54,533 bases of DNA from an uncultured Bacteroidota bacterium (GCA_913055635.1 CAJXLK010000031.1:1-54533); one strand, 5' to 3'. Counted from the stretch's first letter, positions 25,729 through 35,088 are shown. Program-made: numbers and translations. The notes: generated from the sequence alone by a model not told the origin.

Positions 25729-26861
25729 GATGCGATCCGGAATGTCTTTTTGATCTCTTGCACCACTTTATCGGCATCTTCATCGGTAAGGTTGGAACCG
25801 GAAGGCAGGCACAAACCCTTCTGAAAGAGATCGGTTCCTGTTGCGTTGAGGTATCGGGGATAGGCTTCAAAAACCGGCTGAAGGTGCATGGGTTTCCACA
25901 GGGGACGGGAATCGATTTGTTGGGCATCCAGATTGCGGCGCAACACCTCTTTAGAAATGCCCCGGCCGTTGGGGTGAACCAGTATGGTGGTCAACCAGTA
26001 ATTGGATTGGCAACCGGCAGGTTCCTCCAGAAAACTGATTTCCTCTATATCTCCAAGGGCCTGTTTGTAATAATGAAACCGGTGTCGTCGTTGTTCGATG
26101 CGCTTGTGGAGAACTTCCATCTGTGCCCTGCCGATACCGGCCAATACATTGCTCATCCGGTAGTTGTAGCCAACTTCCGAATGCTGGTAATGGGGAGTAT
26201 CATCTTTGGCCTGCATGGAAAGATAAAGGGCATGGTCGGCATAATCCTTGCGCTTGCTCACCAGAGCCCCACCTCCGGAGGTGGTGATGATCTTATTGCC
26301 ATTGAAAGATAAGATGCTCATATCAGCAAAGGTTCCAACCAGTTGCCCCTGATACCTGCTGCCCAGGGCCTCGGCAGCATCTTCAATCAAGGGGATTTCA
26401 TACCGGCGGGCAACAGAGCGGATCTGATCAATGCGGGCAGGCATGCCGTATAAATGAGCCAAAATAATGGCCCGGGGCTTTTTTCCTTGTTGAAGGCGAT
26501 CTTTGATGGCCTCTTCCAGCAATTCAGGGTCCATGTTCCAGGTGGAGGGCTCACAATCCACAAAAACAGGGACAGCCCTTTGGTATAATACGGGGTTGAC
26601 ACTGGCAGAAAAGGTAAAATCAGACACGATGACTTCATCCCCCCGGTCCACTCCCACATTAATCAAAGCCAAATGCAGGGCGGAGGTACCGCTGTTGAGA
26701 GCCACCACATGGGGCATCTTCAAATATTGTTGAAGGGCATTTTCCAGTTGGGTGATGTTCTCTCCTACCGGTGCCACATAGTTCTTTTCGAAAGCCTCCT
26801 GAACGTACTTTAACTCATTGCCCGACATATGGGGAGAAGAAAGGTGGATGCGTTTGCTCAT
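25719..26861 (-). CDS. DegT/DnrJ/EryC1 PLP-dependent aminotransferase, PglE-like
   Basis: About 380 residues, fold type I. GTSALHLAL binds PLP phosphate, EDAAEALGS holds the ring-stacking Asp region, and SFNGNKIITTSGGGA contains the catalytic Lys. The start (LSSPHMSGNELKYVQEAF) resembles PglE/UDP-4-amino-sugar aminotransferases of bacillosamine-type pathways. It is directly followed on the operon by the second ligase-like gene and preceded by a PglC-like transferase, a PglE-PglC pairing that suggests a 4-amino-4-deoxy sugar as the first residue. The matching dehydratase (PglF) and acetyltransferase (PglD) are not in the window. Confidence 0.9.
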   Translation of the reverse strand: MSKRIHLSSPHMSGNELKYVQEAFEKNYVAPVGENITQLENALQQYLKMPHVVALNSGTSALHLALINVGVDRGDEVIVSDFTFSASVNPVLYQRAVPVFVDCEPSTWNMDPELLEEAIKDRLQQGKKPRAIILAHLYGMPARIDQIRSVARRYEIPLIEDAAEALGSRYQGQLVGTFADMSILSFNGNKIITTSGGGALVSKRKDYADHALYLSMQAKDDTPHYQHSEVGYNYRMSNVLAGIGRAQMEVLHKRIEQRRHRFHYYKQALGDIEEISFLEEPAGCQSNYWLTTILVHPNGRGISKEVLRRNLDAQQIDSRPLWKPMHLQPVFEAYPRYLNATGTDLFQKGLCLPSGSNLTDEDADKVVQEIKKTFRIASCC

Positions 26862-26866
26862 GTGTG

Positions 26867-27451
26867 CTAGGTTTTAATCAGGGTTTTCAACGTGCGGGAC
26901 AACACCCTGAACTCATCAACAATCGAATAATCCATCAGTTCCCGATCAAGGACCGCCTTTTTCGGAATGGTATGGTTGATGTATTTTTCCCGGGGATTTG
27001 AAACATCCACATACAATTCAGGTTCACGGAAGAAGTAATGGGACGAGGGGCTGGTTAAACCTGGTTTCATTTCGAAATGGCGGGGGTTATAGCGTTTATA
27101 CACCTCGTTGTAACCGGGTACATCGGGACGCGGCCCCACCAGGGTCATATCGCCCTTGAGCAGGTTGATCAGCTGGGGTATTTCATCAAGTTTGTAGCCT
27201 CTTAAAAACCGCCCTGCCCGGGTAATCCTGGGATCGCTCTCGCCGACGGTTATGCCGGCCTTATCATTATTGGCCTTCATGGTCCTGAATTTATAAACGG
27301 TTATCAGCCGCTCATACTGTCCTACCCGTGTACTCCTGTAAATAACGGGTCCCTTTGAATCAAGGCGAATCATGATTGAAATGATCGCCCATAAGGGCAA
27401 GGATAATATCATCAAAAAAATGGACAGCACGATGTCTAATCCCCTTTTCAT
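26867..27451 (-). CDS. initiating polyprenyl-phosphate sugar-1-phosphate transferase (PglC/WcaJ family)
   Basis: Monotopic phosphoglycosyl transferase of about 194 residues. One N-terminal re-entrant hydrophobic segment (LDIVLSIFLMILSLPLWAI) precedes the catalytic core: VYKFRTM, LDEIPQLINLLKGDM (catalytic Asp-Glu) and LVGPRPD, the family signature. It moves a sugar-1-phosphate from a nucleotide sugar to undecaprenyl phosphate, starting repeat-unit assembly at the inner membrane. The ATG at 27451 follows the GT2 stop by one base; an upstream in-frame start within that gene is less likely. The C-terminal extension after PGLTSPSS is longer than minimal PglC. Confidence 0.92.
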   Translation of the reverse strand: MKRGLDIVLSIFLMILSLPLWAIISIMIRLDSKGPVIYRSTRVGQYERLITVYKFRTMKANNDKAGITVGESDPRITRAGRFLRGYKLDEIPQLINLLKGDMTLVGPRPDVPGYNEVYKRYNPRHFEMKPGLTSPSSHYFFREPELYVDVSNPREKYINHTIPKKAVLDRELMDYSIVDEFRVLSRTLKTLIKT

Positions 27452-27452
27452 C

Positions 27453-28196
27453 TTAGTAAATCCTTTTGCGGGTAGCGTGATAGGCATAATGTAAAAAATT
27501 CACCACACTGGGCAAGAAACGAATCTGTTCGATATCGCGGTATACTTTCCAGACATCCTGGGCTGCCCGGAGTTTACGTGCGGTGTTGGAACCGGGCAGG
27601 ATTCGGTAATACGCCAGGGTTTCCGGCAATCCATAGGCTTTAAAGCCACGCTTGAGGATGTCACACCAAAGGGCCATGTCATGGCTGGAGCGGATGTTGG
27701 GCATCTTCAAAGGGCCTGTTTGGTGGCGGTCGATCATAACGGTGAGGGTTCCAATGATCGTATTTTTCAAATAATGTTGGTAATCGATGGCATGGGGGGC
27801 ATGAATCACATTCAGAGGTCTGGCCCTGGGGCCTTTGATCCGCTGGTAACTGGTAAAAGTAAAGGCGTAACCGTGGTTCGCCATAAAGGCCATTTGTCGC
27901 TCCAGTTTTTGGCGATGCCAAAGGTCATCGCTGTCCAAAAAAGCAATATACCGCCCGTTGGCTGATCGAATGGCCAGGTTACGGGCCCGGGCCGGCCCAA
28001 TATGTTCATCGGGGTGAATCAGCCGGATGCGTGCATCCTGCTGGCTGTATTGTTGCACAATGGCCCCGGTACGGTCGGTGGAGGCGTCATTGACCACCAC
28101 CATCTCCCAGTCATTAAAGGTCTGAGCCATGACCGAAGCCATGGTTTGCTCGATATAGCGGGCTGCATTGTATGCCGGGGTTATGATTGAAACCAT
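27453..28196 (-). CDS. family 2 glycosyltransferase
   Basis: Soluble GT-A enzyme of 247 residues. The nucleotide-binding start is VSIITPAYNAARYIEQTMAS with VVVNDASTDRT, and the metal-binding motif is FLDSDDLW (DxD). The order and length match Bacteroidota capsular GT2 enzymes that add the second sugar after a PglC-type initiator, consistent with the initiator gene lying one base downstream. A 59-base gap separates it from the next upstream gene. Confidence 0.9.
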   Translation of the reverse strand: MVSIITPAYNAARYIEQTMASVMAQTFNDWEMVVVNDASTDRTGAIVQQYSQQDARIRLIHPDEHIGPARARNLAIRSANGRYIAFLDSDDLWHRQKLERQMAFMANHGYAFTFTSYQRIKGPRARPLNVIHAPHAIDYQHYLKNTIIGTLTVMIDRHQTGPLKMPNIRSSHDMALWCDILKRGFKAYGLPETLAYYRILPGSNTARKLRAAQDVWKVYRDIEQIRFLPSVVNFLHYAYHATRKRIY

Positions 28197-28255
28197 AATA
28201 GAGGGTTAGTCGCGAAAATAAGAATAATTGTCGCAACTACCGCTACTACAGGATG

Positions 28256-29374
28256 TCATTTTGGGGATAAAAACTTATTGTAGACCTTTAACATGGTATT
28301 GAGGCTGGATTGGAGGGAATAGTGGCGGCAGACCCAAGCCCTGCCCTCCTGGCCCATCCTACTGCGAAGCGCCGGATCCTGAATCAGCCGGTACACCGCC
28401 CGGGCTGTTTGTTCACTATCGTCCGGATCTACAAGAAATCCGGTTACCCCCTGGCGAACCACCTCGGAGAGCCCCCCCACCCCAGTGGCTACAACAGGCC
28501 TACCACACGCCGAAGCTTCCAGGACAGAGACCCCGAAGCTTTCAGCCCGGGAAACATTCACATAGATGTCCAGTTTGTTGTGGTATTCTGCCACCCGTGA
28601 ATAGGGTAAATAGCCCGTAAAATCGACCGCATCGTCCAGGCCCAGGCTGGAGACCAATCCTTCCAACCGGCTGCGCTCGCTCCCATCCCCGACCAACAGC
28701 AAGCGCAAAGGTTGATGCGGTAGCTTCTCGCGTAACCTTTTAAAGGCCCATACCAGGATATGGATGCTGTATTCAGGTTTCATCTTCTTGATGGTACCAA
28801 TAACAAGGGGATCGGAGTTTTTGTGCCCCGGCCGGTGGTTTTGGTCATAAAAAATCGTAGTGTCTACGCCAAAAGGGGTTATCCAGGAATTTACTCCGGC
28901 CAGCTTTTGAATCTTCCGGGCCATAAAATGGCTGGTGCTCAAAACAGCATCCGCCCGACGCAGGATGAAAACCATCATCCGCCTGTGAAGGGGAGAAACA
29001 TAAGGAAAATGGGTGATGTCGCTGCCCCATGCCGAGAGGATAAAAGGGCGAAAACCGCTCAAAGCCCCAATCAAACCGTATCCGGAAGCATAATGAGCAT
29101 GTACCACATCCGGACGGTGGTGCTTGATCACCCGTCTTAGCTTAGGTAGTACCCGCAAATAAAGGAGCTTGGAAAGATTGCCCTCCCGGCCGGTGATCAA
29201 TTGATTGGAAAAACCACAGTCATAAAAAGTGATGTTCGAACCCCTCCCATAACATCCGGGATCGCCCCGGCTGAAACTAAACAGTATAACCTCCACGCCC
29301 TGGGGTTCCAGGGCCGTTGCCCACTTAATGATATGGGGCTCATGAGGATCCCCCAACAACAACAATTTCATCAT
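28256..29374 (-). CDS. family 4 glycosyltransferase
   Basis: GT-B enzyme, about 372 residues. The acceptor half has LLLLGDPHEPHIIKWATAL and HAHYASGYGLIGAL; the donor half has LVGDGSERSRLEGL and the motif RAESFGVSVLEASACGRPVVA, with both conserved Glu residues of the E-x7-E signature. It starts with an ATGATG overlapping the stop of the gene upstream. Sugar specificity is unknown. Confidence 0.9.
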   Translation of the reverse strand: MMKLLLLGDPHEPHIIKWATALEPQGVEVILFSFSRGDPGCYGRGSNITFYDCGFSNQLITGREGNLSKLLYLRVLPKLRRVIKHHRPDVVHAHYASGYGLIGALSGFRPFILSAWGSDITHFPYVSPLHRRMMVFILRRADAVLSTSHFMARKIQKLAGVNSWITPFGVDTTIFYDQNHRPGHKNSDPLVIGTIKKMKPEYSIHILVWAFKRLREKLPHQPLRLLLVGDGSERSRLEGLVSSLGLDDAVDFTGYLPYSRVAEYHNKLDIYVNVSRAESFGVSVLEASACGRPVVATGVGGLSEVVRQGVTGFLVDPDDSEQTARAVYRLIQDPALRSRMGQEGRAWVCRHYSLQSSLNTMLKVYNKFLSPK

Positions 29375-30513
29375 TGCAGAATTTTTTCCATACTCCCAAC
29401 CCAGTCAAATTCGAGGTCTTGGCGCCGCCGGGCACACAAATCATGCAATGTTTCAAACTTACCGGGTCTTAATAAAGATTTCAGCCGGTTATACAAATGG
29501 TTCGGGTCAGGCTCAAAAAGCAAAGTTTCATAATGCAACATCTCGGGGATTCCCCCTTTTCTTGCCCCCAGTACAGGTATACCAAGATAGAGGGCTTCCA
29601 TGACCGTATTGGGGAAAGAATCGGAGAGAGAAGGAACCACCAAAAGATCCATTTGGGAAAGCATCGAGCTGGGCGCCTTGACATGTCCATAAAAAACAAT
29701 GGACGAATCCTCCTGATAGCGGTTTTGATAGAACGGCAACAGGCGCCCGCCCCCCATCACATGCAAACGGCCACTAAAACTTTCCGCCATCAACCGGACA
29801 AAAGCCCGCAACAATATGTGCAATCCCTTGCGCCTGTCATCCAGATTGCCGATAAATCCGATATCCCAGTGCTCCGAATTGACCCTCGGCTGAAACTTTG
29901 ACCCTGCGGTACTATCAAACTGACGGATCCAGGAAGGGTTGACATTGTTGGGAAGTACCAGGGTGTGCCGCCTTAAAAAACCCGCCAGGCGTGGGTGTCT
30001 CTTTAAAAGGACATCCCGGTCGTACCGGCATTGCACAATAATGCGGCCGCTGTACTTCAACGACCACCGCTCCATCAGCCGCCATAACAACCATAAAGGC
30101 CTGATCAGATAATTGGGGTAACCCCTTGATTCTAATCCAATTTGACGGTACTCGGGAAAATCTTCCCACAAGATCAAAGTATATCCCCTTAAACCAGCCA
30201 ATACCGCCTGTATGGCATAAGGCACTGATATGAGCACCAACCGTTTCCGTTCCATGCTTTGAATATGACGCCATTGCCGGTAATTGCCAACAAAATTCAA
30301 CAGCCCATTGGGCAACCAGCGGGCAGTCTTTCTTCGCAGGGGGTATCTGATCAGGTTCTTGTGTTCAGGAAAAATTGCATGGCCCGGAATGAACAAATGG
30401 ATGCGGTGCCCCCTTTCCAGCAACCCGGTAACCAACTCCCTGAATCTACGGGTGCCGCCGGTAACCGGGTTGTTGATAAAATCATCGTTGGTGTAAAATA
30501 TGTATTCGGCCAT
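29371..30513 (-). CDS. family 4 glycosyltransferase
   Basis: About 380 residues. The N-terminus (YFIFYTND-like: AEYIFYTNDDFINNPVTGG) and the long basic acceptor domain are more divergent than in the neighbouring GT4 genes. The donor domain is clear: FIGNLDDRRKGLHILLRAF and SDSFPNTVMEALYLGIPVLG with the E-x7-E spacing. It is coupled to the next gene by a 4-base overlap. The 207 bases upstream lack a gene and hold an inverted repeat. Confidence 0.85.
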   Translation of the reverse strand: MAEYIFYTNDDFINNPVTGGTRRFRELVTGLLERGHRIHLFIPGHAIFPEHKNLIRYPLRRKTARWLPNGLLNFVGNYRQWRHIQSMERKRLVLISVPYAIQAVLAGLRGYTLILWEDFPEYRQIGLESRGYPNYLIRPLWLLWRLMERWSLKYSGRIIVQCRYDRDVLLKRHPRLAGFLRRHTLVLPNNVNPSWIRQFDSTAGSKFQPRVNSEHWDIGFIGNLDDRRKGLHILLRAFVRLMAESFSGRLHVMGGGRLLPFYQNRYQEDSSIVFYGHVKAPSSMLSQMDLLVVPSLSDSFPNTVMEALYLGIPVLGARKGGIPEMLHYETLLFEPDPNHLYNRLKSLLRPGKFETLHDLCARRRQDLEFDWVGSMEKILQ

Positions 30514-30652
30514 GATTGGGAAATATCCCCGGTTAATTTTACATTAATTTGCCAATGATTTGCTGCCTTTAATAAGAATATAATTCAATTAATAGTTTGT
30601 AAATCAATTTGATATAAATGTTAAAACAGACATTATGTGATCAATCATTGTG

Positions 30653-30703
30653 GAACCCGCATGTATATCCATGTCCTTGTTGTGTAAGTCCTTGCATGCG
30701 GGT
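30653..30703. other. inverted repeat inside the polysaccharide operon
   Basis: AACCCGCATG (30653-30662) and CATGCGGGTT (30694-30703) are perfect 10-bp arms around a 31-base loop that itself carries GTCCTTG twice. Near-identical short sequences TTGATATAAA flank it (about 30608 and 30708). It lies in the 207-base gap between a GT4 gene and a sulfotransferase gene. No T-run follows on the minus strand, so a standard terminator is unlikely; a partial terminator or mRNA processing structure is possible. Confidence 0.5.
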
Positions 30704-30720
30704 TTCATTGATATAAAGAC

Positions 30721-31701
30721 TTATTGAAGTCCCATTTTATCATAATCCGGTTCGGGTTGGTCGGTATAAAAATCCAGGCCAAACCGGTGGGTTACCTCCA
30801 GTACTCTTTTGATCTGATCCGGGCTCAAGTGGTGTTTCCAATGGTTCAGGGTGCTAGGGTCCCTATCCAAACGGGCAGGGCTGGAAGCCCGGCTGGGTTT
30901 TTTCAACAGCTGATCCGGCTGTTGAGGGGGATCAACATTCAGCCGGCGGGCTATCCCGTCTAATTCTGCGGCCCCGTGAGTAACCAGCCGTTCGTAAGGA
31001 ATCACCTTCACCCTGGGATGCTTCAAATGGAACAATGGAATATAATAATCAAAGCCCCAGGTGACCGCCATTTTCTCTTCAGGGGTTAACCTTTTTTTCA
31101 GCAAAGGTTCCACCTGGGGCAACCGGTCTAAAAATTCGCGGTTCACTATCGGATAACGTTGATCATTGAGGATCTTTTGCGGGTTCCAGGAAGGATGATT
31201 CAACTGAGAAGCCACTACCGCACAAGGGTGACGGATGATCAGAAAAACCATGCCCGGAGAAAAGCGTTCAAGCAACCAGGGCAAAATGCGGTTGGCCCTG
31301 ACAAACTTGATCAGAAGCCGGGGGCGGGGTAAAAAGTAATTCAGCAGGTGAAGCGGGTATCCCCGGTATATGGTATCAATACGGGCATTGCGTCCGGAAA
31401 GCAGATCGGCAAAAAATTTGATATAATCGGTATTGTTGTTGTCAGGTGGAAGATAGGGGCGCATGGTATAGGTAAGTTCGCGCATACGGGGATACTTGCT
31501 CATCCTCAGGGGTTCCCATAATCCCAGTGAACGGGGAATCATCCGCATAAGCATCTCGAAAAGCCAGGAAGTACCACTTCGGGGTGCACCTGCTATAACA
31601 ACAGGTTGCTGCATGGGATGGCTGTTAAAACGCCACTGATTGATCTCTTGCAGGGGATAATCCAAAAGCGGCTTGAGCATATGGTTTAACGATTTGTTCA
31701 T
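30721..31701 (-). CDS. sulfotransferase (PAPS-dependent), first of three
   Basis: About 326 residues. The 5'-phosphosulfate loop is VVIAGAPRSGTSWLFEML, and the 3'-phosphate-binding segment is MVFLIIRHPCAVVASQL; both are typical of the Sulfotransfer_1/3 families. It transfers sulfate from PAPS to a hydroxyl or amino group, presumably of the polysaccharide made by this locus. No signal peptide is visible, so it should act in the cytoplasm on lipid-linked units or precursors. It is 6 bases downstream of a GT4 gene. Confidence 0.87.
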   Translation of the reverse strand: MNKSLNHMLKPLLDYPLQEINQWRFNSHPMQQPVVIAGAPRSGTSWLFEMLMRMIPRSLGLWEPLRMSKYPRMRELTYTMRPYLPPDNNNTDYIKFFADLLSGRNARIDTIYRGYPLHLLNYFLPRPRLLIKFVRANRILPWLLERFSPGMVFLIIRHPCAVVASQLNHPSWNPQKILNDQRYPIVNREFLDRLPQVEPLLKKRLTPEEKMAVTWGFDYYIPLFHLKHPRVKVIPYERLVTHGAAELDGIARRLNVDPPQQPDQLLKKPSRASSPARLDRDPSTLNHWKHHLSPDQIKRVLEVTHRFGLDFYTDQPEPDYDKMGLQ

Positions 31702-31707
31702 GAGGCC

Positions 31708-32796
31708 TTATATTACCCGCTCAATCAATTGTTGCCACTGCTCCATTATGTGGTCTTTGTTCAATTGCCGGTGAATATCTTTTTGTGCCTGTCGGCCCAA
31801 TTGGGTGGCCCAATCGGGAAAAGCGGCCAGCTCATGCATGGACCTGGCCAGGGAAGCCACATCTTCGGGACGAACGAGCAGACCGTTTTTGCGGTGGTGA
31901 ATCATCTGGCCCGGACCATACGGACAATTGAAGCTGATGCAGGGCAGGCCGGCGCCCATGGCTTCGGCCAGGGCATTGGGAAAACCTTCATAGCGGGAGC
32001 TCAGCACAAACATGGAGGCCCGGGCTAAATATCCGTTAATATGTTGGGTTAGCCCGGGCATATCCACTGCCGGGGCGACACCTAAGGAGCGGGCCAGGTC
32101 TTCGAGCCGTTGGCGTTCCTGTCCTTCTCCGGCCACCACCAGCCGCCAATGAGGGAACAGTCCCGAACGGGCATACGCCTGCAGCAGCAGGTCAAATCCC
32201 TTCTGGCGGGTCAGTCGGCCTACGGCCAAAATCATACGCTGAGGCGCCCTGGCCTGGTCCACTCCATTGCGCAGGGGATTGGATATAACCTGTGGGGTGA
32301 TGCCCCATTGGCGGTAAAAGTCAGCTACCGGCCCGGTCTGAACAACCATCGCATCGGCAAAGGGATAAAGCACCCGCCGGGCCACCCTCCACCTGAAAGG
32401 AATCCGGTGCGCCCGGGGATGATTGCGCTCCGAGATGATCAGCGGCACAGCCAAACCCCTTACAGCCAGAACCGTCAGCGCATTGACATCGGCCACAAAA
32501 GAGATCACCACATCCGGGTTCAACCCACGCAGGGTCCTCCTTAACGTACGTACCCGCCTGTATGTATTGGCCAGGCCATGGACAAAATTTGCCGACTCCC
32601 TGGCGATGCCCAGTTGGAGCATCTCAACCCGCTCATCAGGCTTATAGAAAGGAGGCTCATCTTTCAGGCTTACAATGGTCACCCCCTGGCCATGATCTAC
32701 CCAATGATCTGCCATCTCACATATAACACGCTCACTTCCGCCGGGCTTCAACGAATCGGTCAATATCACGATATGCCGGGAAGGATCCATCACCAT
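31708..32796 (-). CDS. family 4 glycosyltransferase
   Basis: About 363 residues with the GalNAc/GlcNAc-transferase-like start IVILTDSLKPGGSERVICEM. It has VISFVADVNALTVLA, VGRLTRQKGFDLLLQAY and the donor motif SRYEGFPNALAEAMGAGLPCIS. The ATG at 32796 shares one base with the stop of the preceding sulfotransferase (TGATG). Being enclosed by two sulfotransferase genes suggests that the sugar it adds may be a sulfation site; that is inference. Confidence 0.9.
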   Translation of the reverse strand: MVMDPSRHIVILTDSLKPGGSERVICEMADHWVDHGQGVTIVSLKDEPPFYKPDERVEMLQLGIARESANFVHGLANTYRRVRTLRRTLRGLNPDVVISFVADVNALTVLAVRGLAVPLIISERNHPRAHRIPFRWRVARRVLYPFADAMVVQTGPVADFYRQWGITPQVISNPLRNGVDQARAPQRMILAVGRLTRQKGFDLLLQAYARSGLFPHWRLVVAGEGQERQRLEDLARSLGVAPAVDMPGLTQHINGYLARASMFVLSSRYEGFPNALAEAMGAGLPCISFNCPYGPGQMIHHRKNGLLVRPEDVASLARSMHELAAFPDWATQLGRQAQKDIHRQLNKDHIMEQWQQLIERVI

Positions 32797-33845
32797 CAAA
32801 TATAATGAAGCAAATGCGAACCGAATGGATCAGCACTTGAGCCTTTTTTTAAAAGGCCTTTCAAAAACCGGTAAAAACCAGGCATGGTATCTTTAAAACC
32901 CTTTTTGAGCCGGAACAGCAAAAGGTATCTGAGGGCCCGGCTTTTGTTCGGCAGCCCCAAGAAAGGTATATCCATCAACTGCCGGCCGCTTTCTTTAAGG
33001 GGCCGGCGCAGGGCCTTTTGCAAAAACCAGACCTCCTCGGGGCTCAGCTCTTTCCGCCAGGCATGGGCCCGTTCAGGCATCACTTCCTCCTGCAGGTTCA
33101 CATGCTGCTTCTGCTGAGCTCGCGGTATTTTCTGATAATAATGCTCCTTTTCCCGGGGAAGCTTTTGATCAATCCCCAAAAACTCCAGCAAATGTGCCAT
33201 TTGTCGACGGGGTTCATCGAGCAGGTCTTCATAGCGGACCAGGTAAAAATAGGGGGCATCTGCGTATTGATTCATCTTTGAATGGGCCTGGAGGTATTGA
33301 AAAGCAAAAGTGATCGGGTGTTCAGCCATGATTGCGCCTGTGGTGCTGCGGGGGGTTTTTTTCTGCGAATTATAGATGGCCCTTGGATCCCGGTCAATGT
33401 GGATGAACCGTGCCCGGGGAAACAACCTTTTCACCTGCCGGACGTGCAGGTAATAAGGGCCTTTCTTATGAATGCGGCAAATGACCCGGCCCGGGGTAAA
33501 ATATAAATCGAGCAGGGCCTCAAGCACATCACTGAAATGAAGGGGAAAACGGTGGTTCCGGGTGAGTTCATCCCGAAGGGTTTTTTTGGTGACAGGCCAG
33601 CCGGCCATTTTTGTATCCTGAAACGCTTTGTCAAGGTAAGATTCAAGCTGCCCGGGATCATGCAAGGCCACCGGCCGGCCCCACACAATGCCGTCGGGCA
33701 AAGCCTCTTCAATGCCAACGCCTACCCCTTCTACCCGGTCCAGCTCGCGTGCCAGAAGCGTCGAGCCGGATCGGGCCATGTGGGTCAAAAAACAAATACC
33801 CCGGCAATACACATCAGAAGCCTTATTTAAGGTCTCCCCGCTCAT
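32796..33845 (-). CDS. sulfotransferase (PAPS-dependent), second of three
   Basis: About 349 residues. The 5'-phosphosulfate loop is FLTHMARSGSTLLARELDR and the 3'-phosphate site is ARFIHIDRDPRAIYNSQKK, where the R-D-P-R-A-x-x-x-S pattern is the family hallmark. Unlike the first one it lacks a GxPRSGTS start and has a long C-terminal basic tail (FLGLPNKSRALRYLLLFRLK). It is translationally coupled to the next GT4. A candidate promoter lies 44 bases upstream, so this may be an internal transcription start. Confidence 0.87.
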   Translation of the reverse strand: MSGETLNKASDVYCRGICFLTHMARSGSTLLARELDRVEGVGVGIEEALPDGIVWGRPVALHDPGQLESYLDKAFQDTKMAGWPVTKKTLRDELTRNHRFPLHFSDVLEALLDLYFTPGRVICRIHKKGPYYLHVRQVKRLFPRARFIHIDRDPRAIYNSQKKTPRSTTGAIMAEHPITFAFQYLQAHSKMNQYADAPYFYLVRYEDLLDEPRRQMAHLLEFLGIDQKLPREKEHYYQKIPRAQQKQHVNLQEEVMPERAHAWRKELSPEEVWFLQKALRRPLKESGRQLMDIPFLGLPNKSRALRYLLLFRLKKGFKDTMPGFYRFLKGLLKKGSSADPFGSHLLHYI

Positions 33846-33888
33846 TTTACTGTAGAATTATGATGGATCATTAAAGGGCCTAAGAATC

Positions 33889-33896
33889 CAAAAATA
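33889..33896 (-). promoter_or_regulatory. candidate internal -7 element (TATTTTTG)
   Basis: It matches TAnnTTTG on the minus strand in the 199-base gap between two sulfotransferase genes. No convincing -33 element is seen at the usual spacing. Apart from this the gap (33846-34044) shows nothing I can name. Confidence 0.3.
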
Positions 33897-34044
33897 GCCG
33901 TTGATGCCATTCACATTCCATATTGTAAATTTGTCATTCAGGGTAAAATCATATAAGCGACACAAAAAAACAAAGGGTCCAGGCTGCATGGTATTTGAAT
34001 CTACATGGTACGGCTTAAGAAAATGCCTCCCGCCGCAGGTCTTC

Positions 34045-35088
34045 TTATAGAAAGTAAAGCAAGCGGTTGGCCAGGTAAACCCAGGGTTTGTACTCAGAGC
34101 GGTGAAAAGGCGCCCAGATGGAGCCGCTGGTTTCCAGGAGCTCGAAATAATCCTGAATAAGCCGGTTAAAATGGCGGTTCACGAGACGAATCTCCCCCGC
34201 CCGGATATGCTGTTTCCATTGTTCTAAAGGACGCCGGTCGATGCCCTCAAAATCGCCGTTAAACCAACTGTTGCCTTTCCACGGCCGTTCCATAAGGGTG
34301 GGGCGAAGAAGCACCTCATCAAAACGCAGGTCCAAAAAACGGCACAACCGCTCCATCTCCCTGCGGGGGTCAGCAATCAAATCATCATATACCAAAACAT
34401 AAAACCGGTCAGGATAAAGGCGGGCATATTTTTGCATGAAATAGTAGGAATGTTCCATCCTTTTTAACTCCGGGCCCAAAAAAGGGTAAGGATGGGTCAG
34501 GGCTTTCAGGGTCATTCCTTCATAACCATCCCTTTTATTGGCTTTACCCGTATGGGTGCGCATGGAACGAACCGCTGAAACGAAATGGGCATAAGGATTC
34601 CTCAAAACATAAATAAACCGGGAGTCGGGAAACATTTGTCTGATTTCGGGGAAATATTCTGTCTCCAGCACCGATTTGGAGACCCCCCTCAGGCGATCGG
34701 GCATGGACTGTTTATAGATGGCCTGGTACATTGCTTGCATCAGACCCGTAAACACCTCATGTAAACGGATTGGCTTATGCGGGTCGATTTGCCGATTGAT
34801 TTGCCGGTCAAAAAGGTTTGAATCAAATTCAGGCAGGTAGAAGCTGCTGGTGCGATCGGCCATTCTTCTGACGAAAGGGGTCTTCGCCACGGCCTGAAGC
34901 AGCCTGGCCGGCTGCTTGTAGCGGGCAAGCTTGTCTTTGACCAACGCAGGATGGTCCGAATACCTGAACAAGTGAAGCTCATTGGGCGGATAGACAAATA
35001 AATCGGGATGCCCGTCCAGCAATGACTTCACCAAAGATGTTCCTGATTTTCTCAATCCGGAAATGAACACCGGCGCATTCATCGGCAT
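34045..35088 (-). CDS. sulfotransferase (PAPS-dependent), third of three
   Basis: About 347 residues. VFISGLRKSGTSLVKSLLDG is the 5'-phosphosulfate loop with the following GHPD typical of heparan-like sulfotransferases; RFIYVLRNPYAHFVSAVRSM is the 3'-phosphate motif (R-N-P...S). MERLCRFLDLRFDEVLLRPT is the usual distal segment. The three sulfotransferases differ clearly from each other, so they are not recent duplicates and probably modify different positions. It lies between the flippase gene upstream and the internal promoter gap downstream. Confidence 0.88.
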   Translation of the reverse strand: MPMNAPVFISGLRKSGTSLVKSLLDGHPDLFVYPPNELHLFRYSDHPALVKDKLARYKQPARLLQAVAKTPFVRRMADRTSSFYLPEFDSNLFDRQINRQIDPHKPIRLHEVFTGLMQAMYQAIYKQSMPDRLRGVSKSVLETEYFPEIRQMFPDSRFIYVLRNPYAHFVSAVRSMRTHTGKANKRDGYEGMTLKALTHPYPFLGPELKRMEHSYYFMQKYARLYPDRFYVLVYDDLIADPRREMERLCRFLDLRFDEVLLRPTLMERPWKGNSWFNGDFEGIDRRPLEQWKQHIRAGEIRLVNRHFNRLIQDYFELLETSGSIWAPFHRSEYKPWVYLANRLLYFL

